This document shows, piece by piece, positions 46,192-59,651 of a stretch of 64,000 nt of DNA. Location: NCBI GenBank assembly GCA_011634665.1, contig WAEK01000001.1, positions 635,501 to 699,500 of the forward strand, written 5' to 3'. This DNA comes from Mortierella sp. BCC40632. Taxonomy: Eukaryota; Mortierellomycota; Mortierellomycetes; Mortierellales; Mortierellaceae. A program made the position numbers and the translations under genes. Position 1 is the stretch's first letter. Each line of letters begins with the position of its first letter. Under the pieces are notes generated by a model, which saw only the letters and a program-made list of their open reading frames with translations, was not told the origin of the DNA and made no database searches.

Positions 46192-49100
46192 CTATACACG
46201 ATTCCAACTGGAATACTCTGGTAGCCCGGCATGTGCGGAGCAAATCAGCACCCGCTGACTCGAGCCTCCAACGAGCAACTGTAACCCAGTCGCACTATAA
46301 CCCGGATCAGCTTTTTCCGTAAACGCTATTATTATTGTTATTTTTTTCAATGACAACAGTAGCAGGTCTCAATGTCAGTATAGATGAAGAAGAAGCAAAG
46401 AAAAGAATGCATGCTGTTAAACCCTCCCCTTTTTTTTTTTTTTTCTTTCTTTTACCTTCAAGATCCCGGATCGACTGGTCAATATTCTCTTTGGATCCAA
46501 GTTGATAAATCCGACTTCGAATCCATTGACAATACCCTGCAAATCCTCGAACAATCCCTCCACTCGCCACACTCGTCAAATGATTCTCTTCCTTTCCTCC
46601 AACATCAATCACTGCCTTGTGATCTGCACTCACAGACTCGGCAGAAGGTGCGACTAGACCCGATCCTCCAAACATACCCAAATCTCGTTCTCCATCATAT
46701 TCAAATTCAACCAACGCCTCAAATCCAGGTGGACACTGGGCTTGATCCATCATTCTTGAAATCTGAAGATCCAACGACAACAACAACAAAGGACTCAATT
46801 GCTTAAACATTTCCTGAGGATCTTCAACCACATAGCCGGCTTGTTGGACAAAATGCCCTACAGTTGATGGATCAAAGTCTGATCCATGACCATGGTTAGA
46901 ACTACCGGTTTCCGGATTCTGGATGACACTCGCTAGTCCAGACATGCTCGCATCCGGAATCGCTGCAGGATGTTGACACAGATAATGAATCTTGAATGAG
47001 GTCGAGGACCACATCGAGAGATCCAACCATCGACTTTCCGTCAAGTTGGGCAAAGGGATCAACAAACATGGATGTCGCTTCAACAGCGTGTCCGTGGGTA
47101 TAGTCTGGGGCGAACGAAGCGGTTGTGAATGCTGAAGAGTAGAGAGACGGTTGCCTGATTGCAATTCCTGAGGTCCATTGCCTCCTTGAACAGGCGAGGT
47201 CTGCGGAGACCTCTGTAGGGCTGCCTTGGTATCCACATGTCCATTAAGGTACTGAGAGGTCTGTGAATGAGATCCCAAATGTTTCAGAAAAAAAAAAAAA
47301 AAGTCAGCGTGGAACACCTGAAAAAAGCAATCTTTTTCTTGTTTGCGAGATCGATCGTCACTTTTTTTTCTTTCTCTTTTTGGACATACCAAGACTTGGT
47401 TCATAGTGGCACGACGGAGAGGGTCTGGATGGAGAAGCATACGGATCAATTTTCTGGCATGCTCATCAGGAACAGCTTCTTCAAAGTGAGGAATCTCCAA
47501 CTCTCGTGCTCCATTCCATCTTAAACCATTCGCCAGAGATGGAGTATCCGCCGAAGGATGTGCCAGAAAATGGAGTACAGTGTCATCGGAAAGCGAAAGC
47601 GGGAAGAGTGGTCTTGTGGCAAAAAGTTCCTATTTTTTTTTTTTTTTTTTTTTTTTTTTTCCCGGAGATAGACATATCATATGAGATTCAAAACAACAAA
47701 CAAAAGAATCTTCCCCTCTCCCCTTACATGTTACATCTTGAAACTCAATAATCACTTACATAAAGCAGACAGCCAAACGCCCAGAGATCAATACTATAAC
47801 TCGCTGCCACACCCGAAGAGGCTTGCTTATCCACCGTCGTACCTCGTGCCACCTCTGGAGGACAATACCGTACCGTTCCAATGCCAATACATTCTTCATT
47901 CGCCACTCGAGAAGACTCCAGATCAATCAACTTCCATTGTGGTCGAGGATCATCCCGATTATGCATCACATTCGAGGGCTTCAAATCACAATAAACAATT
48001 CGTTTCGAATGACACCAGGCCAAGCATCTCAAAACTCCCTTTGCAATGTCCTTGATATATCCAATGTCCAATGCTGGTCCAGATCGGAAAAGTCCCGCTC
48101 CTGCTAAATTAAGCACCTCATTGGGTTGAGCTTGTTCCTGAAGAGCCACCTTCTTGGCCTTGCGTGCATTCTTCAACATCTGCGCCAAGGTCTCGTCCAA
48201 TCTCTCAAGAATCGTCATCCGTAATTTGGCAGGCTTGCTCGGGTCATCTGTCTCGGACAAGACAAGCGTTGCCACATGCTTCAATTCAACCACACAAGGT
48301 CCACGTAGTCTCCGGAGCATTCGACATTCTCTTTCCCAGGCTTCCTTTTTAGCAAATGATTTCACAACAATAGGCTGTTGTGTATCCGAATCGATTGCAA
48401 AGAGAATATCATTCGTCTCTCCATGGATAGGACAAGGGGATTTCGAGAGCTTGTACCGAGCGGGTAGGTTTTGAACCAGGACCAACAAGGCTGGATTCTC
48501 CAGAGTGGTATAACTTGTCGAAGATTTTGTAGTCGAGGTCGAGGTCGTGTCCTTGCGACTAAGATCTGAAAGTCCTGCTGCCGGAAACTGTGAATAATCC
48601 TGTGGGTCACTCCGACGCTTGTGAAGTTGAATCGAACGAGTGTTGTATCCAAGCTGGAGTGCATCGTCCTCACTCGCTCGGTTTGGATCAATACCTGCAC
48701 ACATAATCGTCACTCTGTCCAGAGGACTCACCGAGTTGAACAATGTATTGTCGCGTGGACTCGTCGAGCCTTCTCGGTTCAAGAGTTCTGTCGAAGTTGC
48801 TGCTGTCAACGAAATAGATCCGGGACCCACCGAGGACCCATTGTTGGAAAAGGTTGACATGTTGCTATGATCCCTTCTCGAACCCCTCGTCCCACCATGT
48901 GGATGAATCACCATTGGCATTCGTTGTGAACTTCCTCCGCCAAGGCTTCCTGTCGAGTGACCAAGAGATCTCTGGGCACTTCCTGGGCCGTGGACGCGTG
49001 TGGGTATATATCGCAAGGTGGGCATGCTGTTGTGGCTGTCCCGTTGATCAAATGACAAGGACGAAGCAAAGGTCCAGCGATCAGCATCCTCTTCATCATC

Positions 49101-52100
49101 TTCTGCCAAGTAGGATGGGTAGAATGGATCCGAAGAGACGGAACCAACTCGAGCTGCCGCTGCCGCCGCCATCATGCTTGGATCTGTTTCCTTCCGAGAA
49201 GAATTGTAATACTGAGGGTATTTCCCCGAGGATTGACTCGACTCTGCACGACTCGAGCTTTGATCTGGTGTTGTCCGAGTCAAGGCCGCGATTGATTGCA
49301 TTTGGTATCCAGAGATAGGGGTAGACCTTCGGAGAGCTGTCTGAGATCGCTTTCCAAGGGATGATCCCGAGTCTCTATCACCATTGTTGTAGTAAGCAAG
49401 TTTATCATCCGAGATAATATCGCGAGCAAGTTGTTGCTCTCCTTCTGTAAGAAGACTGCCTGTATTTGCACCTGCTTCTGCCCCTTGGATGCTCTTTTCA
49501 TGCAATGCATTTCTTTTTGCGGAACGTCGACGAAGTAACAGAAATCCTACAAAGGCTATGATCAAGGCCACACTCCCACTGATGACGCCGATGGTGAGTG
49601 GAAGATTGTTCTTTTTCTCTTCAACATGTCCGCCGCTGGGTACATCTGGGACTGGAACGGCGGGTGCAGGTGAGGTTTCCTTGGATGAAGTCCATTGCCA
49701 TTCTTTTGTGTCAAGGATGTAAATGTTTGTGTCGCCTTGGGTTGGGGTGCCGTATCCACCCCAAACGAGCATATTAGTGCCATTGAGAAGGGCAGAGTGT
49801 CCAGTCCTTGGTCCTGGGCCCATCTGTTTGTTGGTGGTCATTCTGTTCCAGACCCATGGCGTCTTGGAGGCGTCCAGGACCCAGACATCATCATCGAGTG
49901 GCCCTTCGGGGCCACCACCTAATATTCCATAGTAAAGGGAAAGTAGTTGGTGGGACAAAGAAAAAAAAAAATACAGTAAGCGAAAAGGGTCTAGTCACGA
50001 GACAACAGGAGTATCCACACCAACCCCCGAAATGAACCAGGGGTGCACAAAAGGGTGCAGCATCACATCACATATTTCTCCCCAATGGTAATAGGAGATT
50101 GAGATTGAGAGAGAGAGACGATGCATGACAAATGCAAGCCCAACACAATATCTAGTGCTTTCTTTTTTCCCCCTGTCCCCTTCATCCTCCCTTCTCGGCA
50201 TGAGTATTGCGGAAGGAAGAGAAGACGGAGGAGAGGGGGGAGGGGAGGGGAGAATGGACAAGTGAGACCAAGACACTCGGAGTGGCGGTGATGGTGGTGA
50301 TGGTGATGGTAGTAAATGAGGGAAAATATATCAACAACATAAAAAAAAAAAAAAAAAAAAATGACAGGCAGCGAATGGCCTGGACACCCTCACTCCCACT
50401 TACCGTAGACAATCATTGTGTTGTTAAAGCAAACCGCCGTGTGGCCCTTTCTAGCCGAGGGGATGCTCCCACCAACGCCTGAGCTCACAGGGACAGCGAG
50501 ACTCCAAGTCTCGAGAGTAAGATCAAAGCTATGGACTGTGTTGAAGGCCTGAGTGTTCTGGTCAGAGCCACCAAAGACCACCATCCTATTGAGTCCCGTC
50601 AGTTTACACATAGTGTGGAACATGAGCGTGGGTCCATTTGCGATCGATGTCCACTGGAAAGTGCTCTCATCCTGTGGAAGGGCCGGATGATCGTCATTGC
50701 GTTGCACAGGCCCGCAGGGGGAAAGAAAGAGAAATGAGAAAAAAAGCGTCAGTTCCTTGCTCATCAGTTTGCTGGTATTTTTTTTTTTTTTTTTTGTGTT
50801 CTTTTACTTTTCGACTATCGCCGTTGCACACGCCGGAGAACACAAACATTACACGCAGGCCACACACACACGCGCGCGCGCGCTCAAAAATAGATTGCCT
50901 CCTCTGTGTCTCCCTTGGACGTCCGATCTGCTGCCCAAATGTCTAGCAACACAGTGATGGATCTTGCTCTTCTTTCTGTCTGTTGACCCCATTAAAAAAA
51001 AAGGCTGAACAAACGTGCAGAGAAAGAAAAGAAAAATGGGAAGGAGAAGGAGAGGGCGTAGACGATCACTTGCCGTGCCTTCACACGCATCCACACAAAC
51101 ACAGGCACGCGTATTTGTGGATGTATGTGTCTATGCGTGAGTTCACAGGATCCCCCAAGAGATCCGCAACTACTCCCAAGACATTCAACCTCACAGTGCC
51201 TCCAAACACACACACACACACACACCTTTTTTTTAAATATAGATCCATGTCGTGTGTGCGAAAAAAATAAAAAAAAAGACAGCGGGATACGAATGTGGCC
51301 CGATAGTTGTTCGTCGGAAGAACGAGAAAGAAAGGGAGAGAGAGTGTGTGTGAGTAAGAGAGATGGATGGGTCCCGAGAAGAAAAGAAAAAAAAAAAAAA
51401 GGGCTGGTTGCGACAAGTTTTCCTTGAATAAACGCGGTTCAGGATCCTGGTTCCCCCCCTCTCCTTCCTCCTTCTATTCACCCTAAAGGATTCTTTTCAT
51501 TTTCATTTTTTTTTTGCGCGGGCGCCCCATCTCTCCCAGCCCCTGTCCGTCTCCCTTTTCAGACACAACACCGCTCTTTTTCTCCTCCTCTTCCTCCTCC
51601 TCCCCATCCATCCCCTCCGGGTCGCTTCCACCTTTTTTTTTTTTCTTTTTGTATGTGAATTTGCGTTTGTGTGAATATATTGTATGTGTATGTGTGTGTT
51701 TTTTTTTTTTTTTTTTTTTTTTCCTTACCAGCTTGGTGAGGTCGTTCAGAACGGCCGATGTCGCCAAACCTTTCGAGTCGGCACCAACACCGCCATGCAC
51801 AAACAACACAGAGTCTGAGACACCGATGGCCGCACCAAGGCGTATTTGTGGAGCCACGGCCGCGTTTGCTGTAGAATTTGATTATAATCCGTTTGAATGT
51901 GGTTGTTGAAAAAAAAAAAAAAAAAAAGAAAAATGGTCGGGAGTCCAAGTTCCCAATCCCAACAAGGAGAGAAAGAGAAAGAAGAGCAAGAGTGAAAGCG
52001 AGACATCCGCCAACGCCGGTGGGTTAATTGTCCCGACGACGGTAGCCATGGTGGAACGAGGATGGTTCAATTGTATGTAGAAGGATCATCCAGAGACCAA

Positions 52101-52952
52101 TCCCCAACCCCCCGCCATGAAAGGAAAGGAAACAGAAAAAAAACAGAAAAAAAAGGGCGTTAGTATTAATGGACCGGTGACAGTAGACGACCATCCTGCA
52201 GAGGCGAAGGAGTGGTAGGAGAAGGAGGAGTGAAGTTGGCTCCAGAAAAAAAAAGGTCAATCCCATGTATCTCATCCAAAAGTGAGCGATGGAGTGAGCG
52301 ATAGATAGAGAGAGAGAGAGAGAAAGAAATAGAGTCCCTTTTGTCCGGTTCGGACATACAAGAGTGAGCATCGGGCACAACAACAAAAAGCATACGAGAG
52401 AGCATCATGCTTACGTGAGTTGGGGACGGACCAGACCCAAAAGTACGTGTCGAGCATCAAGAGATTGTTCGACAAACCAGTGCCCGAGTTATTGCTCACT
52501 AGGGACAACATCTTGCCCTGGGATTGTAAAGAGACAGAGGAAAGAAACTTTTGTGGTGCTGGCGCACCAGAGGACGAGCCCGGGAACTGGATCGTGGGCT
52601 GCGACCATTGTCGGAGGGTTGTGCTCCAGACCCACACGTCATTCGAGCCGGGCACAGCGGAGCTGTAAGGGCTCCGCGATGGATCTGTCGTGCCACCAAA
52701 GACCACCATGGACGTGTCGACAATGGCCGCACCGTGGAACGCGCGCCAAGTGGGTTGTGTGCCTGCGGCATTTGAGGAGATCGGCAGTGCAGCAACAATG
52801 AGCAGTGTGGCACAGGCAGTGCGGATCCATGATCTCGTATTTGTGTAAAGTTTTGTAGGAGAAGACGAGGAAGTGGAGTAGGAGTCGGAAGAGCAAGAGG
52901 AGGAAGAGCAAGAGGAGGAGGAGGAGAGGTTTGTTGACCCGATAGTAGCCAT
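46192..52952 (-). CDS. Kelch-repeat, single-pass, protein kinase receptor-like protein
   Basis: Seven exons, 52952-52415, 51868-51729, 50671-50404, 49918-47760, 47629-47390, 47260-46456 and 46367-46192, give 1441 residues; all phases agree. Domains in order: a signal sequence ('ACATLLIVAALPISSNAAG', about 45-65), six kelch blades (to about 395), one membrane helix (421-444) followed by 'RRR', a long disordered Ser-rich region, a kinase domain (about 800-1120), and a C-terminal region with 'KIHYLCQHP' and 'HFVQQAGYVVEDPQ'. Kinase motifs: 'VVKSF' (Lys), 'YCDLKPSN' (catalytic Asp kept, His-Arg of HRD lost), 'LIDLESS' for DFG, 'PPE' for APE. It probably senses a wall or extracellular ligand and signals inward (inference). 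The terminal exon replaces an in-frame read-through rich in Lys. The start at 52952 is chosen; the frame runs on upstream through a (GTT)n leader. Confidence 0.85.
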
Positions 52953-53119
52953 CCGGCAAGCCTTGCTGTTGGGACTGTGGCCGAGACCATCATAAATGGT
53001 ATAGCCGTCGTTGTCGTGGTAGTGGTGGTGGTGGTAGTAGTGGTGGTGGTGGTAGTAGTGGTGGTGTTCATCGTTGTCGTCGTGGTAGTGGTCATAGTTG
53101 CTGACTGGTTGGGCGGTTC

Positions 53120-53162
<43 letters not shown>

Positions 53163-53501
53163 ACTACTGTCTGTCGAAGCTATGGTGTGCCGCCGAGGAC
53201 CGAGACATGGCTGGTTGTAACGGCAGGGGTCAGTTGGTGGAGTCCTTGGAGTCCGTCCTACATGGGAGCGGTCTGTGGTTGAGAGCAGAGAGAGAAGAGA
53301 AGACCAGAAGGTTGACCGAGGACAAATGGATTTGGAGCGATGGCTGGAAGGACATGAACGAGAGGGAATGAGCGATGAGTGGGTGGTAGTGGGTGAGGAT
53401 CGTGGCGATCGATCGGATGGCCGTGCACTTGTCGAGGGAAGGCGAGCGCGGGAGGAGAAGGAGGGAGCCGGCATGGATGCGCTAGCCAGCCCTGGCGGGG
53501 A

Positions 53502-53532
<31 letters not shown>

Positions 53533-55092
53533 GAAGGAGGAAGAGGAACCGGATAGTGGGCTGTCCAGTGCGGAGTGCGTGCCAGGGCCAAAGGGTTGGG
53601 GAAGGGAGAAGGAAGAGGGTAGGAGAGAGAGAAAGAGGATGGATGCAAGGGCAAAGAAAGAAAAGGAAGCGTGGAGGCAGATGTGAGCGATTGTAGGGAA
53701 AGAGAGAGAGAGAGAGAGAGAGAGAAAAGAGAGAGGAAGAGTGGAAGAGAGTGAAAATAATAAAAAAAGGATGAAAGAGAGAAAGAAAAGGGCGCAGGTG
53801 GGCGAGTGGATGGGTCGAAAAGGTCCAAAGGAAATAAAAGAAAGAAAGAGAGAGAGAGAGAGAAAAAAAAAAGGACACTGGCGATCCAGGCCATCTTCCT
53901 CGTTCTCAACCTGGGAACAAAAGGAAGAAGACCCTGTGGCCCTTTCGTTTTCTTTTCTTTTTCCTCCGAGGTGAGGCCCTTTCTGTCCAGTCCTGTCCGG
54001 CCAGCGGCATTTTACGATGGCCATGGGTTGTGCACTTCATCATCGCCCCCCCGTCCTTCTCTCTTCGTTTCCTCCTCCCATCTTTCTGTTTATCTGTCCG
54101 CTCGATATTTATGCCAGACGATGTCCCGCTTCCCGTCCCCGTAAATTTCTCTTGCGCCTCATACACCCCTGCTGTTAGTCCCTGTTGGTCTTTTTATGCC
54201 TCCCCTCACTTTTTGTTTTTATCTCTCTCTCTTTCTCTCTCTTTCTCACTCTCTCTGACTATTTCACTCTCTACTCTCTCTCTGCCAGAGCTAAAAAAGA
54301 AAATTACGCGTTCCTTGCCACGAGATTCAGTTACACCACTTCATCTGCGCCTCTGTTTTGTCCTGACTCCAGGTCCACTTTTCTCACCATCTCCTCACCA
54401 TCTCCTCACCACCTCCACAACCTACGCTTGATAAGGGATGTAAAAAAAAAAAAAAAAATCCCATCCCAGCAAATCCTTTCCATGCAGTTCTCTGATAACC
54501 CCTGTTTCTGCTCTCTTATATCTATCGCTCTGTCGCGCCAAGATCTGGGCGATGCTGACCTGTTTGTGACTCTCGAGAGATGGAGATAAAGTGGCCGAGC
54601 GAGAGAACAAGAGAATGAGAATGAAAAAAAAGAAAGAAAGTGAGCGCGCGCAAAAATGCTTGAGCAGGTAAGCGTTCTTTCCTGTTTCATGCCTTCTCTC
54701 TCTCTATCCCTCTCTCTCTCCTCCCTTCCCCCCCTCTCCAATTTCCATCGACTTGCTCACTGTCGATCTCCTGGTCCAGTAAACCAAACACTTGTTTCTG
54801 TCCACAACAACATCAACATCAACATCAACAATAACAATAACAACAAAAAAGTTTGCTCTCCAAGGCCCTGATTAACACACATACACCGATCCTGTCCTGC
54901 ATCATGCAACCACTGAGCACTCCAATGCTTCGGAGAAGGTGGGACTGTCTTCATTATGGGGGTGCCAGAAGAATCGAGCGATAAAAAAAAAAAAAAAAAA
55001 AAAAAAGTAAAATAAAAATGAAAGGAAGGAAAAGAAAAGAAAAGAAATAAAAAGGTACACTGCTGCATTGTTGGCGCTGGACTATCCTGACT
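52953..55092. other. Upstream region of the kelch-kinase gene and intergenic DNA
   Basis: About 2.1 kb. Next to the start codon are (GGT/AGT)n at 53020-53085 and (GTT)n at 53121-53163, which read as poly-Thr or poly-Asn in the leader. Then comes GA-rich DNA to 53870, a minus-strand CATAAATA at about 54105-54112 that could be the promoter, and T/C-rich DNA. No separate gene found. Confidence 0.5.
53121..53163 (+). repeat. (GTT)n trinucleotide repeat in the kelch-kinase leader
   Basis: About 14 copies of GTT, reading as poly-Asn on the minus strand in the frame upstream of the chosen start. If translation begins further upstream this would be a polyglutamine-like Asn tract; otherwise it is leader DNA. 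Confidence 0.8.
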
Positions 55093-56733
55093 CTAAAGGT
55101 CGAATGTATGGTCGTTCGGATCATAGTTCTCAACACTATCCAACATAGACATTAAAAAGGTACAAAGAAGGAGCGGGTATTTTGTTTTAGCAAAAAGGAA
55201 AAATATTTTAAAAAAGAAGTTGTCACTTTTTTCCATGTAGTCTCATTGGCCAGGAACAACGTGTAAGCAAAAAAAAAAAAATAATAATAATACATACATG
55301 AGACGGTACAGATAGGATGGTGGGTGGCCTCCCTGATTGGTGATAAACAGGTTGACAAAATCCGGAGACACATAGTCATAGTAAGGGTTCGTCACCGTCA
55401 CCTTCTCCATCAAGTCGCCTTCCTCGAATCCAAGAACCGAATCCGGGTTGAAAATCACATTGAAACTGTCCTCGTCATAAGGGTATAAGGGCGAAAGCTT
55501 GTAGAGTCCAGTGCAGACAACCACGGGGATCGAGTGATGTTTGGCTGCAGCCGCCATCATGTGTGTTCCCGAAATTGCGACTAATCCTCCATTAGCCAAT
55601 ACTACATTTGGAGATACATGTTGAGAAGATACAGATTAGGTGGATACAAGATGAAATGCGCGGCTTTTTTCCCTCCCAAAGAGAACAGGGAAGGGTGGCA
55701 ATAGAACAGTATCAAAGCCTCGTACTCGAGGTGAGGGGTCCTTACCAGCATGAGTTCCAAGGATAACCTTGTTCACACGCGACATCACCGCAAATACAGC
55801 CGAGTCTGGAATCACTGTCGTCTCAATACCAGCCTTTGACAGCTCAAGTGCCATTTCCTGTCCAGAGTATCTGTCCACGCATAGATTTCCAAAGGGGCAG
55901 TTGGATCCTTTGTTAGTTACTTGGCTTTTTTCTTTTTCTTTTGACCTCATCATGTCCAATAGAAGAGCTGTTTACTTGGGAGTGACTACTTACGAAGGTG
56001 CACTCTCTGCAACCAGGACCTGGAATTTTCTCTTTGCAGCAGCCATCTTCAAGAACTCTTCCACGGTCTTTGATCGTCCAATAGTCATAATGATTTCACT
56101 AAATAAATCAAGCCCCAATACAATTCATCTGTTAGTTAGGAGACGCGTTACTGGCGGTGAACACCGCCTTAGTGCGACCGATCAAATGTCACTTTTTTTT
56201 TTCTTCTTCTTATTTTGGATGACTCACTTTGAGTGAATTTGGAGTAACGCCTGGTTCCTGATGTTGTCATAAATGTTCTCCAACTCATCCTTGATTTCAC
56301 GGATTTCCTGGATAATGTTACTCCTCAAACTAGAGGGGTACTGCACATTGTCATTGACAGTCGATCCAGTCTCTCCAAGGAGGTTGTACATGGAAGAAGA
56401 AGTCGTCAAGGGTGCTGGGTGACTCAATTCTGCACTCTTGTTCTTTTGCGATGACAAGGCACTCGACTCTGCCTCACGGAACTCTTCACGAATCACATGG
56501 AGAACACGACGGATGATGTTGCCGACTGCAAGCTCTGTGGGGTTGGCCTGGATCAAGCGTTGTCCAACGGACTTGACCAAGGTCAAAAGTTGGTTTGCTG
56601 TCGTCCAGTTGCTCCTCGAGATGACAACGATCAGTAGTCGAAGAGTCGCTTGCGCCACAGCCGAGGAACCGACAAGCTGACGGCGCTTCAATTTCGCGAC
56701 AAGGTCGTCGACAAGCTCATTGTTCTTGCTCAT
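55093..56733 (-). CDS. gcd7: Translation initiation factor eIF2B subunit beta
   Basis: Five exons, 56733-56228, 56098-55994, 55870-55746, 55601-55298 and 55135-55093, give 360 residues. eIF2B recycles eIF2-GDP to eIF2-GTP; the beta subunit belongs to the alpha/beta/delta regulatory core that senses phosphorylated eIF2. N-terminal helices ('[26 protein letters not shown]') precede the Rossmann-like domain: '[18 protein letters not shown]', '[31 protein letters not shown]', '[39 protein letters not shown]'. It ends '[15 protein letters not shown]', matching the usual 'ENYDPEDY' tail of the beta subunit. The start is the Met of '[10 protein letters not shown]'; an upstream in-frame Met (56784) adds 17 Ser-rich residues and is less likely. 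Confidence 0.96.
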
Positions 56734-57720
56734 GATGGTTATAGAAGTATCCTTTTGTGAACTGGGACTGGACAATGAATGCAAAGAGGTAGTGCTAATG
56801 TCGAGGCTTTGACTGAATAGATTCGCGTTCTATCCGGCTCTGTGGGAGGTTTCCGTGATCCTGAGGTCGGTGTCCTGGAAGAGAGAGGCGAGGAAGCAAC
56901 GATGAGGATGTGGTCAGTCGTTTCGAAAAAGAGAAGAGAGAAGGAGGCGAGTTTGGTTGGGGGCTGCAAAAAAAAAACCAGGCGCAGACAGCACCCTCTG
57001 ACGGAGCAAAAGAAAACAATAAAAATGAGGACTGTCGTACGTAGTATGTCCTGGAAAAGGGACTCCACAGCGGGGATAGGTGAGAGAAGAGAGAGACACC
57101 GAGAGACTGAGAGACTGAGAGACTGAGAGACTGAGAGACCGAGTGAGAGGTGAATGAGAGAAAGAGAGAGCGTACGTGGCCTGGATAATGCAGCATTACA
57201 ATTGATGCAACATCAGTTCTCTCTCCTCTCTCTCTCTCTCCCTTCTCCATCTATCCTTTCTCCATCGTATCCAGTACCTCCATCACTCCTCGCGTCCATC
57301 TGTCTCCATCAACGCACACACTCCAACACACTCTCTGCTCACAACCCCTACATACACCCTACTCGCCCCCGCTAATAGTCATCGCCATCGCTTGCTTGAC
57401 GGGCTGCCGTCTCCCCTTCTCATCTGTCACTCTCTTGCTCACCCGCTGACAAGGTAATAAAAAGATTCCCTTGCCTGTCGCGTAGCTCTCCTACCATTTA
57501 AAGACATGATCAGCACCGCCTTCAGCGTTTGAATGCCATCCATCCATGCTCCAGATCCACTAACCAATCTCTCCATTCCTTCCTGTGATACTCGCATCAT
57601 CTCTTTGAACAATGCTACAGTTGCCCATTCTCTTTCACTCTCTCTCTCTCTCACTCCCTCACTCTTTCTCCCCCTTCTCTTTCTCCCCCTGGCCCTCCAT
57701 TACTCAAGTTACACTCTGTG
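56734..57720. other. Divergent promoter region of gcd7 and pop2
   Basis: 987 bp between the two start codons. It has a short tandem repeat of GAGACTGA (four copies plus variants) at about 57101-57141, followed by CT-rich and CA-rich DNA toward the pop2 start. No gene seen. Confidence 0.55.
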
Positions 57721-59651
57721 ATGCCTAGTCCGAATGAAAGAGCCATCATTAGGGAGGTCTGGGCTGAGAATCTGGACCAAGAGATGGCCCTTCTCCGCGA
57801 CCTTGTAGATCAGTATCCTTACTTGGCTATGGTATTCACTTGTCCTAATGTTTTTTTTTTTTTTTTTTCTTAATCCTTTACCATCAAGTCCTTTCCTTCA
57901 TTAGCTCTCTGCTCACATCATCTCTTTTTTTCTTCTCTTCTTCTATTCTTCTTGAATGACCATTGATAGGATACTGAATTTCCAGGCGTAGTTGCTCGAC
58001 CCATTGGTATGTTGGCAGTGCAAAGGAACTTTCAATGGACTTGCATCTCAATGGTTTTGTTTTACGTCAGAGGATCCACGGAGTTGCTTTTTTTTTTTGT
58101 GTGTGTGTGTATGTGTTTGTGTGTGGATGTGTTTTATTTTGTGTTGGGTCTAACTTTCCCAAGAATACGCACTCTTAGGGAACTTTCGAACCTCGGCTGA
58201 TTACCACTACCAGACATTGCGCTGCAATGTCGATCTTCTAAAGATGATTCAGCTGGGCGTGACCTTTGCCGATGAGAACGGAAACGTACCCAAGGATGCC
58301 TGTACCTGGCAGTTCAACTTCAAATTCAGCCTCGCGTAATGCCCGACCAGACCTTTCTATCCATGGGACCGAAAGAAAAAGAAGAAGAAGAAGAAGAAAA
58401 AAAAAAAGCAGTTCACGAAATATGGTTGAAAGGACAACCGAGCCATGCTCCGTCTGACGTCTCTCTCTTCTTCCCTTTTCCGTTCCTTGTCCTCTTTCCC
58501 TTGAACCCCCTTTTTTTTGTCTCCAAAATGAAAAAAAAAAAAAAAAAAAAACTAGCGAGGACATGTACGCTCAGGACTCGATCGATCTACTCACAAAGTC
58601 TGGAATCAACTTTCAAAAGCATGAGGACTATGGTATCGACGTCCACCACTTTGGAGAGCTTCTTATCAGTTCAGGATTTGTCCTTTTGGACGAAGTAAAA
58701 TGGATCTCATTTCACAGGTAATAGAGACCAAGAGACTATCCTTCTTTGATTGATTGGCTCGATATATCCAATTACGCTTCTTCAATGAGGTGGACTGAGC
58801 GCCATTTCTTTTCCTTTTTTTTTTGCTTGATCTGTTAACCCCATTCAACATTTTATTTTCTTCCTATTTCTAGTGGCTACGACTTTGGATATCTACTCAA
58901 GATCTTGACATGTAGTGCTCTTCCTTCAGAGGAGAACGAGTTCTTTGATCTGCTTCGAACATATTTCCCGTGCATATACGACATTAAATACCTGATGAAG
59001 AGTTGCAAAAACCTGAAGGGTGGACTACAGGAATTGGCAAACGATCTACAGGTGCGGAATCAACCTATCACCAGGAATTGTTTGTTGAAACAGCATCAGA
59101 GGACTAATTCAGGACAATCATCGCGAAAACATGACCACTTAACCTTTTTCCCTTTTTCTCTTTTTTTTTTTTTTTTTTTTCTTTCTCTTTCTCTCTCTCT
59201 CTCTCTACCTCTCTCTTTTTATTTTTATTTTTATTTTTATTTTTGATGCCTTGGGCATATAGGTTGCTAGAATTGGCACACAACATCAAGCTGGAAGTGA
59301 CAGTCTCTTGACGTGCTCAACCTTTTTCAAAATGCGCCAAATCTTTTTCGAGGACAAGATTGATGATGCAAAATATCTGTAAGTACTGACTGATGTTTGC
59401 GCTCGTTTATCTCCTTCTTCTTCTTTACATCTACATTGTCTAATGAACTCGGATATGTTGTTGTTTTTTCTTTCTTCCATAGGGGATATCTTTACGGTCT
59501 TGGTTCAGCAGTAGGATCGACTGCATCACAGCCAAACTCGATTGCAACATTCAATTCTGCAGCAGGAAACGATAGTCCATTGATCACCAATGTATCAGCT
59601 ACGCCAAACGGCAAGATCAATAGCTACCCAAAGTCCGCAATAAACAACTAG
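57721..59651 (+). CDS. pop2: CCR4-NOT deadenylase subunit POP2/CAF1
   Basis: Seven exons, 57721-57831, 57970-58006, 58179-58335, 58556-58717, 58874-59051, 59263-59378 and 59483-59651, give 309 residues. A DEDD-type 3'-5' exonuclease that shortens mRNA poly(A) tails in cytoplasmic CCR4-NOT. The active-site acids are in place: Asp38 and Glu40 ('MDTEFPGV'), Asp159 ('GYDFGYLLK'), and Asp228 with His223 ('[10 protein letters not shown]'). Usual blocks such as '[11 protein letters not shown]' and '[14 protein letters not shown]' are present. After the catalytic core a Ser/Asn-rich tail of about 45 residues is specific to this protein. Short introns with poly-T or poly-A; the second exon is only 37 nt. 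Confidence 0.97.

Noticed and set aside
51882..52070. Minus-strand frame 'NHPRSTMATVVGTINPPALAD' that looks like a kelch blade
   Set aside because: There is no AG acceptor in front and no usable donor behind it, and exon 1 joins in phase directly to 51868-51729, which continues the blade.
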